NCBI RefSeq assembly: GCF_001657485.1 | Contig: NZ_LXFU01000052.1 | Span: 1 to 64,000, forward strand | From: Rhizobium sp. WYCCWR10014 | GTDB taxonomy: Bacteria; Pseudomonadota; Alphaproteobacteria; Rhizobiales; Rhizobiaceae | Reading direction: 5' to 3' | DNA: 64,000 nucleotides | Shown here: one piece after another, positions 60,133 to 64,000 of the stretch | How the letters are laid out: each line of letters begins with the position of its first letter | Position numbering within the stretch: the first letter of the stretch is position 1 | Position numbers and translations under genes: made by a program | The notes under the pieces: model-generated | Told to the model about the DNA's origin: nothing | The model's input: only the letters and a program-made list of their open reading frames with translations | The model's database searches: none

Positions 60133-61761
60133 CTAGAAATCCATGCCGGGGCCGGCGGGCATTGACGGCGGCGCGTCCTTCTTGGGCTTCTCGGCGATCA
60201 TGGCTTCCGTCGTGACGAGCAGGCCGGCGATGGAGGCCGCATCCTGCAGCGCGGTGCGAACCACCTTAGCAGGATCGATGACGCCCTGCGCATAGAGGTC
60301 GCCATATTCGCCCGTCTGAGCGTTCCAGCCGTAGGAGAACTCGCTTTTCTCGCGTAGCTTGCCGACGATGACCGAGCCTTCCGCTCCGGCGTTTTCGGCG
60401 ATCTGGCGAGCCGGCGCCTCGACCGCGCGGCGAACGATGTCGACACCGACGCGCTGGTCACCATTGGCGGTCTTGACGGCGTCGAGCGCCTTGACGGCGC
60501 GCAGCAGCGCCACACCGCCGCCCGGCAGAATACCTTCCTCGACCGCCGCGCGGGTTGCATGAAGCGCGTCGTCGACACGATCCTTCTTCTCCTTCACTTC
60601 GACTTCCGTCGAGCCGCCGACGCGGATGACGGCAACGCCGCCAGCCAGCTTGGCAAGACGTTCCTGCAGCTTCTCGCGGTCGTAGTCGGAGGTGGTTTCT
60701 TCGATCTGGGCCTTGATCTGGGCAACACGGCCTTCGATGTCGGTCTTGGCGCCCGAACCGTCGACGATCGTGGTGTTTTCCTTCTCGATCGACACCTTCT
60801 TGGCTCGGCCGAGCATGTCGAGCGTGACGGATTCGAGCTTGATACCGAGATCTTCGGAGATGACGGTGCCGGCGGTCAGGATGGCGATGTCTTCGAGCAT
60901 GGCCTTGCGGCGGTCGCCGAAGCCAGGAGCCTTGACGGCAGCAATCTTCAGGCCACCGCGCAGCTTGTTGACGACCAGCGTTGCGAGGGCTTCGCCTTCG
61001 ACGTCTTCAGCGATGATGAGGAGCGGCTTGCTGGACTGGACGACGGCTTCGAGAACCGGGAGCATCGACTGCAGGTTCGAGAGCTTCTTCTCGTGGATGA
61101 GAATATAGGGGTCCTCGAACTCCACCCGCATCTTGTCGGCATTGGTGACGAAGTAGGGGCTGAGATAGCCGCGATCGAACTGCATGCCTTCGACGACTTC
61201 GAGTTCGGTCTCCGCAGTCTTGGCTTCTTCGACGGTGATGACGCCATCATTGCCGACCTTTTCCATGGCTTCCGCCAAAAAACGGCCGATTTCGGCATCG
61301 CCATTGGCGGAGATGGTGCCGACCTGGGCGATTTCGGAATTGTTGGAGATCTTGCGGGCGTTGGCCTTCAGTTCCGCGACGATGGCGGCGACCGCAAGAT
61401 CGATGCCGCGCTTCAGGTCCATCGGGTTCATGCCCGACGTAACGGCCTTGGCGCCCTCCTTGACGATTGCCTGGGCCAGCACCGTTGCGGTGGTGGTGCC
61501 GTCGCCGGCGATGTCGCTGGTCTTCGAAGCAACTTCGCGGACCATCTGGGCGCCCATGTTTTCGAACTTGTCTTCGAGTTCGATTTCCTTGGCGACCGAA
61601 ACCCCGTCTTTGGTGATGCGTGGGGCGCCGAACGACTTCTCGATCACGACGTTGCGGCCTTTCGGGCCGAGGGTCGCCTTCACGGCGTTGGCCAGGATGT
61701 CGACGCCACGCAGCATCTTCTCGCGGGCTTCGGTGCTGAATTTGATTTCTTTAGCAGCCAT
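60133..61761 (-). CDS. groEL: Chaperonin GroEL (60 kDa)
   Basis: 542 residues, full-length. Apical and equatorial hallmarks are intact: N-terminal A-A-K-E-I-K-F, the ATP loop D-G-T-T-T-A-T-V at about 87, and the signature A-A-V-E-E-G-I-L-P-G-G-G at about 405. The C-terminus ends P-S-M-P-A-G-P-G-M-D-F instead of a repeated Gly-Gly-Met tail, a form often seen in accessory rhizobial GroELs. It assembles into the 14-mer folding chamber with GroES. The gene follows groES across a 153-bp gap filled with mosaic repeats. Confidence 0.98.
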   Translation of the reverse strand: MAAKEIKFSTEAREKMLRGVDILANAVKATLGPKGRNVVIEKSFGAPRITKDGVSVAKEIELEDKFENMGAQMVREVASKTSDIAGDGTTTATVLAQAIVKEGAKAVTSGMNPMDLKRGIDLAVAAIVAELKANARKISNNSEIAQVGTISANGDAEIGRFLAEAMEKVGNDGVITVEEAKTAETELEVVEGMQFDRGYLSPYFVTNADKMRVEFEDPYILIHEKKLSNLQSMLPVLEAVVQSSKPLLIIAEDVEGEALATLVVNKLRGGLKIAAVKAPGFGDRRKAMLEDIAILTAGTVISEDLGIKLESVTLDMLGRAKKVSIEKENTTIVDGSGAKTDIEGRVAQIKAQIEETTSDYDREKLQERLAKLAGGVAVIRVGGSTEVEVKEKKDRVDDALHATRAAVEEGILPGGGVALLRAVKALDAVKTANGDQRVGVDIVRRAVEAPARQIAENAGAEGSVIVGKLREKSEFSYGWNAQTGEYGDLYAQGVIDPAKVVRTALQDAASIAGLLVTTEAMIAEKPKKDAPPSMPAGPGMDF

Positions 61762-61785
61762 GTCCTCACTCCTTCATAGGCAGCC

Positions 61786-61890
61786 AGAGCAATTCCAGGA
61801 AAAGTGCGACGCGGTTTTCCGTTCGGAATTGCGTCAGAAATAATAGGTTGGAGCGGTTCTGCGTTTCCATGAAAAGCTGAAACGTTCCAG
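61786..61890. repeat. Rhizobial mosaic palindromic elements inside the groES-groEL gap
   Basis: Module 1 (61786-61834) runs from AGAGCAATTCC to CGGAATTGCG and contains a GGAAAA/TTTTCC inner stem. Module 2 (61849-61889) has GAGCGGTT/CGTTTC and GAAACGTTCC arms. Both match the general look of short repeats dispersed in Rhizobiaceae. They almost fill the space between groES stop and groEL start and would fold into two hairpins in the operon mRNA. Confidence 0.72.
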
Positions 61891-61914
61891 CATTGACGGA
61901 TGTCCGCAGGGATC

Positions 61915-62229
61915 TCAGGCGGCCTGCTTCTTTTCGCCCTGCGGTTCGATAATGCCCATCACGTCGCTTTCCTTCATGATCAGCAGGTCTTCGCCATTGA
62001 TCTTGATCTCGGTGCCGGACCACTTGCCGAACAGGATGCGATCGCCGGGCTTGACATCGAGCGCCTGGATCTGGCCGGCGTCGTTGCGCGCGCCGGGGCC
62101 GACGGCGATCACTTCGCCTTCCTGCGGCTTCTCCTTGGCAGTGTCGGGAATAATGATGCCGCCCTTGGTCTTTTCCTCTGAATCGACCCGGCGGACGAGA
62201 ATGCGGTCATGAAGCGGTCGGAACGACAT
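61915..62229 (-). CDS. groES: Co-chaperonin GroES (10 kDa)
   Basis: 104 residues from the ATG at 62229 (GGAGG 5 bases upstream; in-frame ATGs at 62241 and 62247 are less well placed). Canonical M-S-F-R-P-L-H-D-R-I-L-V-R-R, the mobile loop E-E-K-T-K-G-G-I-I-I-P-D at about 16-27, and the roof segment G-P-G-A-R at about 50. It caps the GroEL chamber. First gene of the operon behind the CIRCE element. Confidence 0.97.
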   Translation of the reverse strand: MSFRPLHDRILVRRVDSEEKTKGGIIIPDTAKEKPQEGEVIAVGPGARNDAGQIQALDVKPGDRILFGKWSGTEIKINGEDLLIMKESDVMGIIEPQGEKKQAA

Positions 62230-62267
62230 GTCTTCCTCCATCGACAAACAATGATGACGTTGTTCCT

Positions 62268-62378
62268 AGAGCATCATGCCGAAAAGTGTGATCGGTTTTC
62301 GGACGACATCATGCTCTAACTACTAATTAGAGCAGGATTCAGATTTTAGGCCGAGCAGGCCTGAAATCATCCTGTTCT
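62268..62378. repeat. Two 50-bp RIME-like palindromic elements in the groES leader
   Basis: Element 1 (62268-62317) begins AGAGCATCATG and ends CATCATGCTCT with an inner CCGAAAA/TTTTCGG stem. Element 2 (62329-62378) begins AGAGCAGGATTC and ends ATCCTGTTCT with an inner TTTTAGGCC/GGCCTGAAA stem. Each spans 50 bp. This size and form recall the rhizobial RIME-type repeats. They lie between CIRCE and the groES start, so they form part of the 5' untranslated mRNA. Confidence 0.75.
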
Positions 62379-62486
62379 GGCCAGACCGGATGACCAGTCC
62401 GGGCGGGTGCGCAGCGCTCGCGCGCGAGCCCTGCGAGAACAATTTGGTTCGGCGGCTTTGCAATTCAAGAGGGGGTGAAAGGAAAA

Positions 62487-62513
62487 TTGGCACTCTCTGC
62501 CGATGAGTGCTAA
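62487..62513 (-). promoter_or_regulatory. CIRCE element (HrcA operator) for groESL
   Basis: TTGGCACTC, 9 bases, then GAGTGCTAA on the plus strand: the CIRCE inverted repeat (TTAGCACTC-N9-GAGTGCTAA) with a single mismatch in the left arm. HrcA bound here represses groESL until heat stress. It lies 258 bp upstream of the groES start, farther than usual because of the inserted repeats. The rest of 62379-62693 shows no gene; the first bases before the 96-residue gene hold its ribosome site. Confidence 0.93.
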
Positions 62514-62693
62514 CGGCTGGCAGGGAACAGAAAATCGCCTCTCACGTTCGAATGATGAAGGCGACGGCGTGGTGCCGAAGGCGAGTTCGAGCAGGATTGA
62601 GGCTTGAATCCGGATTTCGGCATTCCCAACTCTTTACTGATCGAGGCTTGCTTGAGCTCGGTCATCGTCCCACGTCTTTTTGGAGTGAGTGAC

Positions 62694-62984
62694 ATGGAAG
62701 AGAAGACCAATATCATCAAAGACCTCAGTATCGAGGAGCGCGAGGAAATCCTCGTCGATATCGCTCGCACGCTGGAGGACACGGCGCGTGAGGCCTATGT
62801 CGAAGGCAACACGCAGTTTGCCGCACTTTCCAACAACATGGCTGAAGCGATCCGCGTCAACGCCGATGAACTCGCCCGTGACGATCCGGAAAATGCCGAG
62901 CTCGTATTTCAGCAGGCGACGGCGATGATCTCGCAATTCGAGGCCGTGCACCCCTATCGGATGGTGAGTATGGCCGTCCATTGA
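62694..62984 (+). CDS. 96-residue acidic unknown protein
   Basis: 96 residues from the ATG at 62694 with GGAG 8 bases upstream (an open upstream extension to 62604 lacks one). Strongly acidic and helical: L-S-I-E-E-R-E-E-I-L-V-D-I-A-R-T-L-E-D-T-A-R-E-A-Y-V near the start, then N-A-D-E-L-A-R-D-D-P-E-N. It resembles no family I can name. Divergent from groESL, it may share the CIRCE region and be stress-linked, which is inference. Confidence 0.65.
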   Translation: MEEKTNIIKDLSIEEREEILVDIARTLEDTAREAYVEGNTQFAALSNNMAEAIRVNADELARDDPENAELVFQQATAMISQFEAVHPYRMVSMAVH

Positions 62985-63092
62985 TCGCCGGATGCGGGGC
63001 CCCGCCTCGATCCCCCGCTCAAATCAATCGCCAGCCGCGCGGAACTCTCACTGTTTGCGAAGGTTATTGGATCACAACATCGAAGGTGATCC

Positions 63093-63455
63093 ATGACGAC
63101 TTACAAATCCAGCGTGCCGCCCGAGAGCGGCACCGACGACGCGCGGTCCGCCGATACAGAACGGGCCGAGACCGATCGCAAAAGGGCATTGGAAACTGCC
63201 CGACGCAACGCCAGCTCGGCATTAGATCGTGATCGCGGCACCGAAACCGAAACCCCAAGCCTGAAGCTTGCAAAGGAATATCTCAGCCTCGGCGGCCACC
63301 GCCGATCCATGATAGACGACAATATCACCGATGTTCGCCAATGGGACCAGGATCCGCCGGAAGCCGAACGGTTCTGGAAGGAACGGGTGGAGACGCTTCC
63401 AAAGGATCAACGCAAGCAGGTGGAGGATTTTCTTCCAACCATCAACACGCCCTGA
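63093..63455 (+). CDS. 120-residue hydrophilic unknown protein
   Basis: 120 residues with an AAGG site upstream. The first 45 residues are highly charged and probably disordered (D-T-E-R-A-E-T-D-R-K-R-A-L-E-T-A-R-R). The rest holds L-K-L-A-K-E-Y-L-S-L-G-G-H-R-R and ends with a Pro/Lys helix. Composition resembles small stress-response proteins near DUF2934 genes in rhizobia. Function unknown. Confidence 0.6.
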   Translation: MTTYKSSVPPESGTDDARSADTERAETDRKRALETARRNASSALDRDRGTETETPSLKLAKEYLSLGGHRRSMIDDNITDVRQWDQDPPEAERFWKERVETLPKDQRKQVEDFLPTINTP

Positions 63456-63508
63456 AAGGGCGGCCGAGCCGCCCTTCGGACGGCTCATTCCAATGCGCGG
63501 AGCAGATC

Positions 63509-63835
63509 ATGGCTATAGACAAGCACGAGCAGATACGCCAGCGCGCCTACGAAATCTGGGAGGCCGAAGGCCGCCCGGATGGCGCCGACCAGCGCCATTG
63601 GCTTCAAGCCTGCGACGAGCTGTCGGGCGAGGATGAGAATGAGACGCTGCAGAATCTGCTCGATGAAGACGACCGGGATGATGCGGCGCTGCTTCAAGGC
63701 GCCGGTGAGAGCGGCAATCTCGATCGGCGGCGGGCGAGGCCCGCCCAGGCCGTCGTGGCTTCCGTCCCCGACATCGAGATGACGACGGGCGAAAAACCCT
63801 CCCGGCGGAAGATCAGGAAGACCGAGGGACCGTGA
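63509..63835 (+). CDS. DUF2934-domain small protein
   Basis: 108 residues from the ATG at 63509. The N-terminal half is a classic DUF2934: I-R-Q-R-A-Y-E-I-W-E-A-E-G-R-P-D-G-A-D, then H-W-L-Q-A. The C-terminal half is disordered and basic (R-R-R-A-R-P-A-Q; R-R-K-I-R-K-T-E). The domain is widespread in rhizobia and has no established function. It lies 5 bp before the HD-domain gene and is likely co-transcribed with it. Confidence 0.82.
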   Translation: MAIDKHEQIRQRAYEIWEAEGRPDGADQRHWLQACDELSGEDENETLQNLLDEDDRDDAALLQGAGESGNLDRRRARPAQAVVASVPDIEMTTGEKPSRRKIRKTEGP

Positions 63836-63840
63836 TTGCC

Positions 63841-64000
63841 ATGCAGCATCTCGACCATGCCATCCAGATCGCTCTTACAGCCCATGAAGGTAAGGCGGAC
63901 AAAACCGGCCGGCCTTTCTTCGAACACTGCCAGCGAGTAGCCCTTCTGGTTTCAGGTGACGAGACGCGAACGGTCGCTTACCTTCATGACGTCGTCGAGA
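63841..64000 (+). CDS. HD-domain protein (RelA/SpoT-type hydrolase-like), cut by the window edge
   Basis: Only the first ~53 residues are present. They read A-I-Q-I-A-L-T-A-H-E-G-K-A-D-K-T-G-R-P-F near the start, then F-E-H-C-Q-R-V-A, and at the edge A-Y-L-H-D-V-V-E. The spaced His and final H-D are the metal ligands of the HD phosphohydrolase fold, as in the (p)ppGpp hydrolase domain of SpoT and in small alarmone hydrolases. Small HD proteins beside DUF2934 genes are common in this family. The rest of the gene is needed to tell a lone hydrolase from a full SpoT. Confidence 0.7.
   Translation, partial: MQHLDHAIQIALTAHEGKADKTGRPFFEHCQRVALLVSGDETRTVAYLHDVVE

Overview
The window is high-GC alphaproteobacterial DNA, almost certainly from the Rhizobiaceae (Rhizobium, Sinorhizobium or Agrobacterium type). 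The reasons are short palindromic intergenic mosaic repeats typical of that family (near 44.0, 61.8 and 62.3 kb), DUF982, DUF2934 and DUF6522-type small proteins, and many ABC-transporter-linked catabolic operons. The left edge carries the end of a gene resembling a conjugative relaxase (BID-like domain), and next to it lies a frameshifted aldehyde dehydrogenase remnant. This suggests a large plasmid or chromid, but that is inference. No rRNA, tRNA, CRISPR array or intact insertion sequence was found.

Layout. (1) 0-1.1 kb: relaxase-like 3' end and the ALDH pseudogene. (2) 1.1-11.9 kb: an FAD amine/amino-acid oxidase with a divergent Lrp/AsnC regulator, then a peptide/opine-type ABC transporter (fused double ATPase, two permeases, Tat-exported binding protein) followed upstream by a HAD hydrolase, a class III aminotransferase and a tandem GNAT protein. 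(3) 12.1-18.4 kb: a complete threonate (tetronate) catabolic module, ltnD-otnI-otnK plus an MFS transporter on one strand and a LacI regulator plus otnC on the other. Three near-identical palindromic operators lie between the two arms. A second HAD protein and a second FAD oxidase follow at 18.6-20.6 kb. (4) 21.0-28.4 kb: the most unusual region. One strand carries a SARP/BTAD-like regulator with TPRs, a PAP2/vanadium-haloperoxidase-like protein with an (Asn-Lys)8 tract, a cytoplasmic subtilase, a protein resembling the HExxH peptide-hydroxylase family, a ThiF/E1-like adenylyltransferase, and a 73-residue peptide with CysCys near its start and GlyGly at its end. This combination looks like an undescribed ribosomal-peptide modification system. 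(5) 28.8-36.6 kb: a six-gene dehydrogenase/deacetylase operon (argE-like, hydroxyacid dehydrogenase, cupin, ALDH, tartrate/malate dehydrogenase-like, gabD-like) facing a second tandem GNAT gene. (6) 36.6-40.1 kb: small unknowns, a LysR regulator, an HPP-CBS membrane protein and a DUF6522-like protein. (7) 40.2-59.8 kb: a branched-chain-type ABC transporter (livFGMHK) facing a hyuAB-aminotransferase-Udh-FAD oxidase-TPP enzyme operon, then a GntR/FCD regulator, a YdiJ-like FAD/Fe-S dehydrogenase and two SDRs. A motif related to ATAAGTGA recurs at the three promoter positions of this block, suggesting one GntR regulon. (8) 59.8-64 kb: groES-groEL under a CIRCE element, with mosaic repeats in the leader and between the two genes, then small stress-type proteins and the start of an HD-domain protein cut by the window edge.

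Biologically, the window is a string of carbon/nitrogen scavenging modules for small acids, amines and hydantoin/lactam-like compounds, each with its own transporter and regulator. They are interrupted by one specialised peptide-modification-like cluster and closed by an accessory-looking chaperonin operon.
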